Part shown: one piece after another, positions 1 to 9,194 of the stretch | Numbering within the stretch: position 1 is the first letter of the stretch | How the letters are laid out: each line of letters opens with the position of its first letter | Source of the DNA: Gynuella sp050296195 | GTDB taxonomy: Bacteria; Pseudomonadota; Gammaproteobacteria; Pseudomonadales; Natronospirillaceae | NCBI RefSeq assembly: GCF_050296195.1 | Contig: NZ_JBNKRB010000063.1 | Strand: one strand, 5' to 3' | DNA: 64,000 bases | Position numbers and translations under genes: made by a program | The notes under the pieces: model-generated | Databases searched by the model: none | Seen by the model: only the letters and a program-made list of their open reading frames with translations | Told to the model about the DNA's origin: nothing

Positions 1-47
1 AAGAAGTTGCGACGTTGCATCAACGCAGCTTGTTTTTCATGACTCAT
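1..47 (-). CDS. start of a DUF1552-type secreted protein (partial, runs off the left edge)
   Basis: Only the first 15 codons are present, reading leftwards from an ATG at 47 and beginning MSHEKQAALMQRRNF. An SD-like GAGG lies about 7 nt upstream. The RRNF(L) pair so close to the start looks like a twin-arginine or leader motif. DUF1552 proteins typically begin this way and usually sit directly downstream of DUF1592/1588 cytochrome proteins, which is exactly the arrangement here: the upstream gene stops 30 nt away on the same strand. The assignment therefore rests mainly on context and the arginine motif. Confidence 0.45.
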   Translation of the reverse strand, partial: MSHEKQAALMQRRNF

Positions 48-76
48 GTTAGACCTCTTCAATATCCGGTTTGCCA

Positions 77-3000
77 TTAACGTACGACATTTTTACGGTA
101 ACGGACGCTGTCCATCGTGCCGAGTGCTTTCAGCAACTCAAGGGTGCTGTTGTCGTTGGACTTCATAACGTTGTCCAGCTTCTGCACTTCACAGGTGTAG
201 TTATTGACCTCATCGTTGGAGAGCTCAATATTCATTGCCCGGTCCAGATAAGTTGACCCGGTCCCCATGGCCATCCGGAAAGTATTGTCGATAAAGCACT
301 GACGGGTCACATCCAGATCAGCGATCGAGTGTGCCAGTTCTTTAGCTCCGTTGAAGCTGATTGAATCACTATCCGTCAAACTGGATACACCATACATTGT
401 CCCCGAAGAGTCAATGGTCAAACCGTTGTAGTCCTGAGTTTGTGGCAAACCAACAGCATCGTAATCTTCAAAACCACCACCCAATGGATTGATCATCTGC
501 GCGTGGCAAGTCTGACAAATGCTGGCAGATGTCTGGAACTCATACTTCTTACGGGAAGTTGCCAGGCCATTGTGTTCCTCAAGGTATTTTTCCCATTCGA
601 TTCTGGCCTGTTCACGAGCATTATCGAAGTCATCACCGTTGAGTGATACACCGGTTGGCGGCGCTGGTACATCATGACACAGGAAGCGTTTACGCAAATA
701 TGTGGCACGTAAAATCGGACCGGTTTCCTGCTCATGGGCATGAACGGTCAGGAATGCGCCAGAAGTCACCAAGCCAGCACGGCTGTTGATGCCGGTCACT
801 TTTTGCATGTTGTTACCGACCACGCCACCAAATCCATAAAAATCAGCCAGTGCCTGATTGGCAAATGTGAAGTTACCGTCATACAGTGCTGAGAATGGTT
901 CACCCTGATCCAGTACCACATGATTGAAAACATCACGCACTTCCTCGGCCATCGCTTTACGCACAGTAGAGGTGAAAGTTGGGTACAGGTTTGAGTCTTT
1001 GACCATATCCAGCACCCGATCCGTCCGCAGCCACTGCGCCGCGAAGTTACCAAAATGCTGATGAGCACGATCAGTTTTCACCAGGCGTTCCACCTGGGCA
1101 GCCACCTGCTCATTGGTGTCCAGTCCACCTTCTGCAGCTGCTTTCAGCAGCATGTCATCAGGTGTAGAACCTGTGAAGGTATAACTCAGATAGGAAGCCA
1201 ACTGATAAGGCGTGAGAACATAAGCGTCATCATCCAAAGTCACATCTGGTGTTGACGGAACAGAAATCTGGGCAGCTGATACTTTCAGACTACTGATAGT
1301 CAGACTACGGCTGTCATGGACATTGGCAGTATTGGCATTCTTGGCTACCAGGTAAATGTAATCACTCTTAACCTGATCACTGTAGAAACGATAGGTTTTA
1401 TAGTAAGTGTGATCCACTTCAACTTGTCCGATAATAGTGTCATTGTCGGCCTGGATGGACAACGTAGGCCATACACTGCCTTTTACTGCCTTAACAGTGA
1501 CTTCCACCAGATCTTTACCAGTGAATCGGGTATTACCGAAACCAGCCTGGTTGTATAGAGCGACCTCTTCAGGATTCTGAGCTTCAACCAGCACCTGTAC
1601 TTCTCCAGAAGCTTCATAATCACCGTTATCAGAAGAGCCACCGCTTTCTATGTCTTTGACAGAAACACCGGTTTCATCACGATACAAGAACTGAGGAGAA
1701 GTCAAAGCCGTTCTCAGTGCCAGACTGAGACCTTCATTGATATCACCCGCGGTATAGTCGGACGTAAACAACGTCTGATAAGCAGTATTCTCTTCCGCAG
1801 TCAGGGGACGACGGAAAACCTTTGGAAGGAAATTCTCAACGAAACTGGCAGCACATGCTGCAGTATCATCAAATTCACTACAGTCGATAATACTGGCATA
1901 ATTCTGCTGCGCCAGTTTATCCACGACTTTATTGATAACCAGGCTATAAGACTGCATCGCACCCGTGTCGACAGAAGCCATGACGTTGTTGGAGAAACCA
2001 TCAATCTGGTTATCGGTTGGAATCGCATCATAGGTACTTTGTCCCAGATCCCGAACCAAATTGATACCGGTCAAGTCCTCTACTGAATTAGCAAATTCAT
2101 TATCGGTCAGGACGCGCAGACTTCTCGGTCCATAGGTTACATCGCCACAGGAAAGATCTTCACCAGAACCGTTGTCTGAACCCGAGCCATTATCAGAACC
2201 AGAACCGTTGTCTGAGCCCGAGCCATTATCAGAACCAGAACCATTGTCTGAGCCCGAGCCATTGTCAGAACCGGAACCATTGTCTGAGCCCGAGCCATTG
2301 TCAGAACCCGAGCCATTGTCAGAACCAGAACCGTTATCTGAACCTGAGCCGTCACTTACCCAACTACGGATATAGGCAGCGGTATCGGCAGCACATTCGC
2401 CCACACACTGGGCACTAGCACCATACGGCATGGTATCGATGGTATAATCAACCAGATTCTGCTGGTTGTCACCAAACACAGAGGCTGTTGCATCAATCGG
2501 ATACAGCCCTTTTCCGTCACTGCCGTGACACATGGCACACTGATCATCATAAAGAATCTTGCCATTCGTCACATTACCACCGGATGTTCCACCACCATTG
2601 TTATTATCACCGGAAGAACCATCATCGGATGAGCCACCATCTGATCCAATTGGATCACAACCGACAGCTTCTGTTGATACAACGATATCGTCCATCCATA
2701 CATCAGCACTGTTACCACTGAAGCTTTGGAAACCAAACATGACATAGTTGAACTTATCGCTCATCCAGTCTTTGCCCAGAGCACCGTTATTCCAGTCGGA
2801 ATCGGAAGTAACGCTATGAACCAGTTCACCATCGACCCACATACGAACTTCATCGTAATCCGTATCAGCGTACAGTGCCGTTTCGACGCAATACCAGGTA
2901 TTCGGCATCAATGCCTTGCCAGATTCCCACTGATTGGCTTTGGGTGAAATATTATCGGATGGAACATCGTTAGTACCCAAAACCCCTTTGATCTGGCCAA

Positions 3001-4075
3001 TACGGACTTCGTTATTGGCATCCTGAGTTTTCTTGATACCCATGATGTGCTCATGGTTGTCGCCCGGAACATTACCCATTTGCTTGTTCATACGGACAAA
3101 GGCGCGCAGATGAAGATGCTGAGTATTATCTGGCAATTTACGAACTATCTGCGCCAGACTACCTTTAAAGTGAATGGAATGCGTACCGCTGTAGGCAACA
3201 GAGTCATCCACCAGGGCATAGGTGCCATAGTCTTTAGTGTTAGTTGTGTTGTAGTTATAACTTAGGAAATTATCCCAACTCTGCGGCTGAGTATCAGCAG
3301 CCACATCTTCAAACGTTTCCGAGAAGATAACTGCTGCAGACGCGTCCCCGCCGTTATCGGAACCTCCATTGTCAGATCCGCCGTTATCGGAACCTCCGTT
3401 GTCAGATCCGCCATTATCGGAACCTCCGTTGTCAGATCCGCCATTATCGGAACCTCCATTGTCAGATCCGCCGTTATCGGAGCCACCGTTGTCAGATCCG
3501 CCATTATCGGAGCCACCGTTGTCAGATCCGCCATTATCGGAGCCACCGTTGTCAGATCCACCATTATCGGAGCCACCGTTGTCAGATCCGCCATTATCGG
3601 AGCCACCGTTGTCAGATCCGCCGTTATCGGAGCCACCGTTGTCAGATCCGCCATTATCGGAACCTCCGTTGTTACCGGTTCCAGAGCTAGGCGCAGGAAA
3701 ACCAGCTATGACATAATCAGCAATCTGTTCAGCACAGGTCTGACCACAGGAACCGGCCGTGCCAGGAGGCATTGTTTGAACCGTCTCAGAAATAAAAGAG
3801 CTACGGTTAACATTCTTTAAACTTGGACTAACCCCAACCCCCTGACCTGAGTCGCCATGACATAGGGCGCACTGATCTGCGTACAATGCTCGTCCTGGGA
3901 AATCGTTTGCATCAGAACCAGAACCGTTGTTGGGTGATCCGGATCCCTGGTCAGAGGGAGTATCATTTGTGCCTGATGAGCCATTAAAATCGGGAGAATC
4001 TGTACCACAGGCTTGAAGGCTGGCCAAAAGGCCTAGCAGCACAAGCCGTGTGGCGGTATATCGAATCCAGTACAT
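77..4075 (-). CDS. multidomain DUF1587/1592/1588/1585 cytochrome c-like lipoprotein with lectin-like modules
   Basis: This 1332-residue exported lipoprotein has a hydrophobic leader ending in a lipobox (LQAC, Cys23). In order it shows a first c-type haem motif (CALCH, residues 69-73); a low-complexity GGSDN linker (about 135-242); a concanavalin/laminin-G-like segment (about 250-470); a second haem motif (CAMCH, about 512-516); a GSGSDN linker (about 575-637); and then the DUF1587, DUF1592, DUF1588 and DUF1585 modules. A CBM60-like beta segment is embedded around 840-960, and a further CQTCH motif lies near 1187. This family is best known from planctomycetes and is thought to act in extracellular electron transfer linked to polysaccharide breakdown; no function is proven. 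A DUF1552-like gene begins 30 nt downstream, suggesting a two-gene operon. The haem and lectin modules point to an outer-surface redox protein that binds glycans. Confidence 0.85.
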   Translation of the reverse strand: MYWIRYTATRLVLLGLLASLQACGTDSPDFNGSSGTNDTPSDQGSGSPNNGSGSDANDFPGRALYADQCALCHGDSGQGVGVSPSLKNVNRSSFISETVQTMPPGTAGSCGQTCAEQIADYVIAGFPAPSSGTGNNGGSDNGGSDNGGSDNGGSDNGGSDNGGSDNGGSDNGGSDNGGSDNGGSDNGGSDNGGSDNGGSDNGGSDNGGSDNGGSDNGGSDNGGSDNGGSDNGGSDNGGSDNGGDASAAVIFSETFEDVAADTQPQSWDNFLSYNYNTTNTKDYGTYALVDDSVAYSGTHSIHFKGSLAQIVRKLPDNTQHLHLRAFVRMNKQMGNVPGDNHEHIMGIKKTQDANNEVRIGQIKGVLGTNDVPSDNISPKANQWESGKALMPNTWYCVETALYADTDYDEVRMWVDGELVHSVTSDSDWNNGALGKDWMSDKFNYVMFGFQSFSGNSADVWMDDIVVSTEAVGCDPIGSDGGSSDDGSSGDNNNGGGTSGGNVTNGKILYDDQCAMCHGSDGKGLYPIDATASVFGDNQQNLVDYTIDTMPYGASAQCVGECAADTAAYIRSWVSDGSGSDNGSGSDNGSGSDNGSGSDNGSGSDNGSGSDNGSGSDNGSGSDNGSGSDNGSGSDNGSGEDLSCGDVTYGPRSLRVLTDNEFANSVEDLTGINLVRDLGQSTYDAIPTDNQIDGFSNNVMASVDTGAMQSYSLVINKVVDKLAQQNYASIIDCSEFDDTAACAASFVENFLPKVFRRPLTAEENTAYQTLFTSDYTAGDINEGLSLALRTALTSPQFLYRDETGVSVKDIESGGSSDNGDYEASGEVQVLVEAQNPEEVALYNQAGFGNTRFTGKDLVEVTVKAVKGSVWPTLSIQADNDTIIGQVEVDHTYYKTYRFYSDQVKSDYIYLVAKNANTANVHDSRSLTISSLKVSAAQISVPSTPDVTLDDDAYVLTPYQLASYLSYTFTGSTPDDMLLKAAAEGGLDTNEQVAAQVERLVKTDRAHQHFGNFAAQWLRTDRVLDMVKDSNLYPTFTSTVRKAMAEEVRDVFNHVVLDQGEPFSALYDGNFTFANQALADFYGFGGVVGNNMQKVTGINSRAGLVTSGAFLTVHAHEQETGPILRATYLRKRFLCHDVPAPPTGVSLNGDDFDNAREQARIEWEKYLEEHNGLATSRKKYEFQTSASICQTCHAQMINPLGGGFEDYDAVGLPQTQDYNGLTIDSSGTMYGVSSLTDSDSISFNGAKELAHSIADLDVTRQCFIDNTFRMAMGTGSTYLDRAMNIELSNDEVNNYTCEVQKLDNVMKSNDNSTLELLKALGTMDSVRYRKNVVR
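2163..2349 (-). repeat. 18-bp tandem repeat coding for a GSGSDN linker
   Basis: About ten near-perfect 18-bp units encode (GSGSDN)n between the second cytochrome module and the DUF1587 module of the surrounding lipoprotein gene. Units differ mostly at synonymous third positions, which suggests the length can change by slippage without breaking the frame. Confidence 0.85.
3348..3675 (-). repeat. 15/30-bp tandem repeat coding for a GGSDN linker
   Basis: More than twenty GGSDN units are encoded by a 15-bp repeat with a 30-bp higher-order pattern in which alternate units differ at third positions. The array separates the first cytochrome domain from the lectin-like domain. Its unit differs from that of the second linker in the same gene, so the two arrays expanded independently. 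Confidence 0.85.
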
Positions 4076-4589
4076 ATCGGGAGTCCTGAAAGAAATTTAT
4101 ACGAAACTATCAAGTAGTGAAAAATGTTAGTGGCATATATATTTGGAGTACTTGAAATGGTTCTCATAAATACTTTTTTGTAAATAAATAATAATTTTGA
4201 GAAGTGATCCCGGCATGAAATCGTCTAGATATCTAGAATGGCGCGCCAAAAATTCTGACACACCATGTAAGTCTCACAATATTTGGAATTCCTTCACAAA
4301 TATCAAACCAACGATCAGAAACACTTGATCGAACCACTTTTGTCCTAACTCCATTTCTATTCATTCACGTGTGATAACAGGCCAAATAACGAGGAATTGT
4401 TCCAGGAAGGAAAAACAGCCAATGACATATCGGTTAACGATTCTGAATAAATCATGCATAATTCCAGCAGCCTTGAGATGCTTCTTACAGCACTCCACGC
4501 TTTTACCTGGTCATGGTCATCCGACCGGCATCAGAAGACTGGTATATTCGTTTCCGTTTCAGTCAAAACTTCAGGGTACAGAGGGTTTT
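4076..4589. other. intergenic region, divergent promoters expected
   Basis: This 514-bp AT-rich spacer separates the divergent cytochrome lipoprotein and PrcB-like genes, so it must hold their promoters. I see no convincing gene. A 14-bp perfect palindrome, TCTAGATATCTAGA at 4224-4237, could be an operator but has no recognised owner. Confidence 0.4.
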
Positions 4590-5054
4590 ATGAAGTTAGC
4601 ATATTTATTATTAGCTTTTTTACTGGTTCTCACATCATGCGCCAACCAGACAGTTTCAACACAGATGTTTTACGCCTCAAAACAGTGCAGCGAGCAAAGA
4701 GCCAGCGTCAAACTATTCAATAACAAAGAAGACTTGAACAAAGTATCAGGACTTGCCAATGCTTTTGGTGCCAGCGACCAGAAACTTGATCTGTTCAGTA
4801 ATTTTGATTTCGAAAAATACTTGGCAGTGGTCGTCGCAGCTGGCCGGCAACGCAACAATGGTTACGATATTGTCCTCACGAACTCACAATCCAAACTCAA
4901 GGGAAAAACAGTGGTATTGCCGGTCGAATTCGTTACCCCTGCCCCGGGTATACGGTACAACCAGATAGCGACTACGCCATGTATGATAATTGGTGTAGAA
5001 AAAGCCGGCTATTCGAAGATAAAAGCCGGCAAACTGGAACTCAATCTTAAGTAA
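4590..5054 (+). CDS. PrcB C-terminal-like lipoprotein
   Basis: This 154-residue predicted lipoprotein begins with ATG at 4590. That start gives a clean signal peptide (MKLAYLLLAFLLVLTSC, lipobox LTSC) preceded by GAGGG; longer upstream frames have no such features. The C-terminal 80 residues follow the PrcB_C pattern: a beta strand (YLAVVVAAGRQRNNGYDI), a conserved Gly-Tyr, a Pro-rich turn (VTPAPG) and a terminal strand with TTPCMIIGV. In other bacteria this domain is found in an accessory subunit of a surface protease complex, but many family members are uncharacterised. It stands alone between divergent and convergent neighbours. Confidence 0.6.
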   Translation: MKLAYLLLAFLLVLTSCANQTVSTQMFYASKQCSEQRASVKLFNNKEDLNKVSGLANAFGASDQKLDLFSNFDFEKYLAVVVAAGRQRNNGYDIVLTNSQSKLKGKTVVLPVEFVTPAPGIRYNQIATTPCMIIGVEKAGYSKIKAGKLELNLK

Positions 5055-5078
5055 AAACGCACAATGGGCCTGTCGCGG

Positions 5079-6413
5079 TCAAACCAGTCCAGGGCCCGTA
5101 CCTCCGATCTGGCGGGCCAGATAACCGGAATAGTTGTCGGTCATACCTGTCACAAAATCCAGCTGGCGCTGATAAATCTCATATAGAGACCAACGAGGCA
5201 TGGGCGCATCTCCCCCCATCAGATCAAAAACCCGTTTGGTTCGATATGAAAGACCATGGTTGTCCTTTTTCTCAAATAGCTCAAAACCTGCTGGTATAAA
5301 AACGTCGAGCAGCGTGCTGATGATGTGATAAGCACCCAGCTCTGTTTCAGTCTTGGCGCTATCCAGAAATACTTTATTCCGTGCCAGGCTCTTAGCCTGC
5401 AGCATTCCTTCCACCACATGCTCAGAGGCGGCCGCAAGCAAATCCCCACTGAATTCGCCACACATAATAGCCGGCAAATGGGTTTCAAAAGCACCGACGA
5501 TGGAATCAATGATAGCCTGCATGGCCCGGCCTCTCAGAGCGGCCAGTTTACGATGCGGAGCCACATCGTCATGTAACTCCGGAATCTCCATCTGCCGCTC
5601 TCCACACAAGGTCAGCAGGATGGGTTTCACTTCTTCATAATCGAGAATATGAAGTTCAACGGCATCTTCCAGGTCGATAATCGCGTAACAGATATCATCG
5701 GCAGCCTCCATCAGATAAGACAGAGGATGACGACTGTACTGTCCCCTATTCCCTTTGATTAAACCCAGCTTACTCGCCAGTTCGTCTAAAATCAGACGTT
5801 CAGACTGAAAACAGCTGAACTTTCCCTTGGTATCGACATTTTCGATCGTCCATGGATATTTGAGCAGTGTTCCAAGGGTAGGATAGGTCAACCGCAGACC
5901 ACCGTGAAACAAGTGATATTCCAACTGCGATACGATTCGAAAACCCTGAGCATTGCCCTCAAAATTCTTCAGATCAGCCCGTTCCGGTTCGCTCAGCGGT
6001 TCCGTCAGCCAGGCATTGCGGGACTGCTTAAACCAGTCCTGAATGGCATATTCACCAGCATGTCCGAACGGCGGATTCCCGATATCATGAGCGAAACAGG
6101 CTGATTGTACGATCACACCCAGATCGTCAGCCTCAATCCAGTCGGGCAGTTCCCGGGCGATACGTTCACCTACTTTAATGCCGAGTGTCCGGCCGACACT
6201 GCCCACCTCAATAGAATGTATCAGTCGGGTGTGGATCTGATCATTGATGGCCAAAGGATGCACTTGAGTTTTACCGGTCAGTTTGCGAAACGCAGCCGAA
6301 AACACAATACGGTCCTGGTCTTTATGATAATGGCTCCGCCCCAGTTCCTGACCGGATATAAAACCATGACCGTAGCGTTCGGTAGTGAGCAGCTTGTCCC
6401 AATGCATCGTCAT
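5079..6413 (-). CDS. dgt: deoxyguanosinetriphosphate triphosphohydrolase (dGTPase)
   Basis: This 444-residue HD-domain enzyme hydrolyses dGTP to deoxyguanosine and triphosphate, trimming dNTP pools. The metal-binding HD signature is visible as RLIHSIEVG near residue 63 and FAHDIGNPPFGHAGE near 110, the typical dGTPase order. Length fits the roughly 440-residue dGTPase-like subfamily of pseudomonads rather than the longer E. coli enzyme. It is the last gene of the rib/nusB run, starting 3 nt after the nusB stop, so it is probably co-transcribed with it. Confidence 0.9.
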   Translation of the reverse strand: MTMHWDKLLTTERYGHGFISGQELGRSHYHKDQDRIVFSAAFRKLTGKTQVHPLAINDQIHTRLIHSIEVGSVGRTLGIKVGERIARELPDWIEADDLGVIVQSACFAHDIGNPPFGHAGEYAIQDWFKQSRNAWLTEPLSEPERADLKNFEGNAQGFRIVSQLEYHLFHGGLRLTYPTLGTLLKYPWTIENVDTKGKFSCFQSERLILDELASKLGLIKGNRGQYSRHPLSYLMEAADDICYAIIDLEDAVELHILDYEEVKPILLTLCGERQMEIPELHDDVAPHRKLAALRGRAMQAIIDSIVGAFETHLPAIMCGEFSGDLLAAASEHVVEGMLQAKSLARNKVFLDSAKTETELGAYHIISTLLDVFIPAGFELFEKKDNHGLSYRTKRVFDLMGGDAPMPRWSLYEIYQRQLDFVTGMTDNYSGYLARQIGGTGPGLV

Positions 6414-6416
6414 AGG

Positions 6417-6875
6417 CTAACGGGAAGGCGCGCGGGAGACTTCAGTAATTCTGAGTTCCTGGGCCAGCTTATCGAGCACACCGTTCACGTATTTATGACC
6501 ATCGGTGGCGCCGAATGCTTTGGTCAATTCGACACCTTCGTTGATGATCACCCGGTAAGGCACATCCAAACGGTGCAGCAACTCATAAGTGCCCATCCGC
6601 AATACAGCGAGTTCTATCGGTGTCAAACGGGATAGTTCACGATCAATGTGACCGATAATTTTGTCATCCAGAGAAGATTTTTCTGCAGGAACACCACGAA
6701 CCACTTCGGTAAAGTATTCCTGATCGATTTTTTCCATATTGTTATCAGCGAGGAACTGGGCAACCAGAGCGGAAACACTGGTTTCCGCCATGTGCCACTG
6801 GTACAGAGCCTGTAGTGCCAGCTTCCGGGCCTTACGCCTTTTCGAAGAAAGACTTGGGGAATGATCGTTGGCCAT
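6417..6875 (-). CDS. nusB: transcription antitermination factor NusB
   Basis: This 152-residue, all-helical RNA-binding protein joins NusE (S10) at boxA in rRNA antitermination complexes. Diagnostic segments include ARKLALQALYQW near the N-terminus and the C-terminal INEGVELTKAFG...KYVNGVLDKLA. The ATG follows the ribH stop directly (TAAATG), indicating translational coupling in the conserved ribH-nusB pair. Confidence 0.95.
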   Translation of the reverse strand: MANDHSPSLSSKRRKARKLALQALYQWHMAETSVSALVAQFLADNNMEKIDQEYFTEVVRGVPAEKSSLDDKIIGHIDRELSRLTPIELAVLRMGTYELLHRLDVPYRVIINEGVELTKAFGATDGHKYVNGVLDKLAQELRITEVSRAPSR

Positions 6876-7349
6876 TTAGCCTCCAATTTGGTTGAATAAA
6901 TTGACCATTTCAAGCGCGCTCAATGCTGCTTCTGCGCCTTTATTGCCGGCTTTCGTACCCGCACGCTCAATGGCCTGTTCAATGCTATCTACCGTCAGAA
7001 CCCCAAAAGCAACCGGAATATCGCTGCTCAGAGATACCTGAGCCAGCCCTTTAGTGCATTCTCCAGCGACGTATTCGAAATGAGGCGTACCACCACGAAT
7101 CACGGCCCCAAGCGCAACGATGGCAGAAAATTTCTGCTGATCTGCCAATCGCTTTACAACCAATGGAATTTCAAATGCTCCAGGAACATAAAATACTTCT
7201 ATTTGTTTATCTTCAATGCCATGGCGCCTGAGAGCATCAAGCGCACCGTCTTTCAGACTTTCCACAACAAACGAATTCCATCGACCCACCACCACTGCAT
7301 AGCGGCCTTTATTTGCTGCAAAATTACCTTCTGTCGTCTTTATCGTCAT
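6876..7349 (-). CDS. ribH: 6,7-dimethyl-8-ribityllumazine synthase
   Basis: RibH condenses 5-amino-6-ribitylaminouracil with 3,4-dihydroxy-2-butanone 4-phosphate to form lumazine, the penultimate step of riboflavin synthesis. The 157-residue protein has the family landmarks VVVGRWNSFVVESL, VPGAFEIPL, ALGAVIRGGTPHFEYV and a C-terminal GNKGAEAA motif. It lies 44 nt downstream of the ribB-type gene and abuts nusB. Confidence 0.95.
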   Translation of the reverse strand: MTIKTTEGNFAANKGRYAVVVGRWNSFVVESLKDGALDALRRHGIEDKQIEVFYVPGAFEIPLVVKRLADQQKFSAIVALGAVIRGGTPHFEYVAGECTKGLAQVSLSSDIPVAFGVLTVDSIEQAIERAGTKAGNKGAEAALSALEMVNLFNQIGG

Positions 7350-7393
7350 GTTGTTAACCTTTTATAAAAATCGTCTGCTTAATGTGCAGATCA

Positions 7394-8509
7394 TTATTCG
7401 GTACAGGGAATGTATTCTATAACTTCCAAGCCAAATCCTGATATCCCACCAAACTTCATTGGTGAGCTTAATAACCGCATTTTTCCAATGTTCAAATCGC
7501 GCAGAATCTGAGAACCGGTACCAATGGTTGTGTAGGCACCCGATTTGTCTGCATTTGGGTCACGCCTGGGCGGATGCTCTGAATGAAAACGATCCAGCTC
7601 TGCCAGCACATTCTGGCCGCGGTTGATATCCAGCAATACCACGACACCATGTTGCTCAGCAGCCACCTTTTGCAGCGATTTCTGGATTGACCAACCATGC
7701 CCATGCTCCGAATCGACCCCAAGAACATCGCGCAATACCTGAGTGACATGCACTCTCACCAAAGCCGGTTCGTCTAAGGTAAACTGCCCCATCGACAGCG
7801 CCACATGCTGGCCACCCTCTATCAGATCGCGGTAAATATGCATCTCAAATTGACCCCAGGCAGTATTCATTGGCCTGACATCGATCAGCTCCACCGATCG
7901 CTCATGCATAATCCGGTAGTGAATCAGGTCCGCGATAGTACCTATTTTCAACTGATGTTCAGCAGCAAACTTTTTCAGATCCGGCATCCTCGCCATGGTG
8001 CCGTCTTCATTCATGATCTCAACAATCGCCGATGCCGGTGATAATCCCGCCAACCTGGCCAGATCACAACCAGCCTCGGTATGTCCGGCACGACTTAACA
8101 CACCACCAGGCTGTGCCCGCAATGGAAAAATATGCCCCGGCTGGACGATATCCTCCGGTTTGGATGCCGGTGACGCCGCAATCTGTATCGTGCGGGCACG
8201 GTCAGCCGCAGATATCCCTGTGGTGACACCTTCGGCCGCTTCGATGGAAACGGTGAAAGGAGTGCCGTATACAGCACCATTTTGTTGAACCATGCTGGGC
8301 AACCCAAGAAAGTCACAACGTTCGCCGGTCAAAGTCAGACAGATCAGCCCACGTGCTCTGGAAGCCATAAAATTGATGATTTCAGGCGTGACTTTTTCGG
8401 CAGCAACAATCAGGTCGCCTTCATTCTCACGATCCTCATCATCCATCAGGATAACCATCTTACCCAGACGAATATCCTCAATAATCTCTTCAATACTGTT
8501 TAACGTCAC
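7394..8509 (-). CDS. ribB: 3,4-dihydroxy-2-butanone 4-phosphate synthase with a degenerate GTP cyclohydrolase II-like C-terminus (RibBX type)
   Basis: Residues 1-200 form a complete DHBP synthase, which makes the four-carbon riboflavin precursor from ribulose 5-phosphate. Its acidic loop (MDDEDRENEGDLIVAAE) and RAGHTEAGCDLARLAGL are both present. Residues 205-371 are collinear with GTP cyclohydrolase II but lack the zinc-ligand motif (CxHSEC...CDC) that defines an active enzyme: the matching stretch reads HVTQVLRDVLGVDSEHGHG with no cysteines. The protein is therefore better described as RibBX than as bifunctional RibBA. An active GCHII (ribA) should exist elsewhere in the genome. It is 16 nt downstream of ribE. 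Confidence 0.85.
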   Translation of the reverse strand: MTLNSIEEIIEDIRLGKMVILMDDEDRENEGDLIVAAEKVTPEIINFMASRARGLICLTLTGERCDFLGLPSMVQQNGAVYGTPFTVSIEAAEGVTTGISAADRARTIQIAASPASKPEDIVQPGHIFPLRAQPGGVLSRAGHTEAGCDLARLAGLSPASAIVEIMNEDGTMARMPDLKKFAAEHQLKIGTIADLIHYRIMHERSVELIDVRPMNTAWGQFEMHIYRDLIEGGQHVALSMGQFTLDEPALVRVHVTQVLRDVLGVDSEHGHGWSIQKSLQKVAAEQHGVVVLLDINRGQNVLAELDRFHSEHPPRRDPNADKSGAYTTIGTGSQILRDLNIGKMRLLSSPMKFGGISGFGLEVIEYIPCTE

Positions 8510-8525
8510 TTAATCTAACCTGCTA

Positions 8526-9194
8526 CTAAGTTCGGTGGAGAAACCCGGCGCGAGCCAGACTTTCAAGGGTCAGTCCCGGCTGAGCTTGTTCTGTGGATCC
8601 GGCTGGTGTCAGTAATCGTTCCAGATAACGGGCAACCAGGTCGACTTCAAGGTGCACCATGGAACCCACCCGATAGCTGCTGATAATAGTCTGTTGAATG
8701 GTGTGCGGCACTATATTGAGGCAGAAGCTCTGTGCTTCAAGCGCATTGACCGTCAAGCTGACACCATCCACCGTAATGGATCCCTTGTGAGCAATATATT
8801 TTTGCAATGCTTCAGGTGCCTGAATCCAATATCGGGTACTACGCCCGGACGCCTCGATACGGTCAACCCGGCCAACACCATCCACATGGCCGCTGACCAA
8901 ATGCCCTCCCAGCCGGGAAGCCAGTGTCAGTGCCAGCTCCAGATTCACAGGTTCGCCAGTGCGTATTTGTTCCAGTCGCGTATGTTCCAGCGTTTCAAAA
9001 GACACATCAGCGGTAAACCAGTCGCTGCCAATCTCAACGGCTGTCAAACAGACACCATTAACAGCAATACTGTCACCCAGCCGGGTATTTTCGAGATCTA
9101 GCCCCTTGGCATTAATGGTCAGTTTCAGGTCACCTGCCGGACTCTTGAGCACTTTGGCAACCTGACCCACGGTCTCAATGATTCCAGTAAACAT
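8526..9194 (-). CDS. ribE: riboflavin synthase, alpha chain
   Basis: This enzyme dismutates two lumazine molecules to riboflavin. The 222-residue protein begins MFTGIIETVG, the invariant family start, and shows the two lumazine-binding repeats (N half: NGVCLTAVEI, FETLEHTRLE; C half: GSITVDGVSLTVNAL, NIVPHTIQQT). I use the ATG at 9194, which shares one base with the ribD stop (TGATG), rather than the TTG one codon upstream, because the family always starts MFTG. The overlap implies translational coupling. Confidence 0.95.
   Translation of the reverse strand: MFTGIIETVGQVAKVLKSPAGDLKLTINAKGLDLENTRLGDSIAVNGVCLTAVEIGSDWFTADVSFETLEHTRLEQIRTGEPVNLELALTLASRLGGHLVSGHVDGVGRVDRIEASGRSTRYWIQAPEALQKYIAHKGSITVDGVSLTVNALEAQSFCLNIVPHTIQQTIISSYRVGSMVHLEVDLVARYLERLLTPAGSTEQAQPGLTLESLARAGFLHRT

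Noticed and set aside
2172..2375. Plus-strand open frame of SEPEPL repeats
   Set aside because: Antisense shadow of the GSGSDN repeat; no independent support.
3369..3716. Plus-strand open frame of SDPPLSEPPL repeats
   Set aside because: It is the antisense shadow of the GGSDN tandem repeat in the cytochrome lipoprotein gene, without a ribosome site.
4224..4237. 14-bp palindrome as a regulator binding site
   Set aside because: Only one copy, no neighbouring regulator gene and no consensus recognised; kept as a remark only.
7350..7393. FMN riboswitch in the rib operon
   Set aside because: The rib genes are tightly packed behind nrdR, with gaps of 16 and 44 nt that are too short for an RFN element, and no RFN consensus was seen upstream of nrdR.
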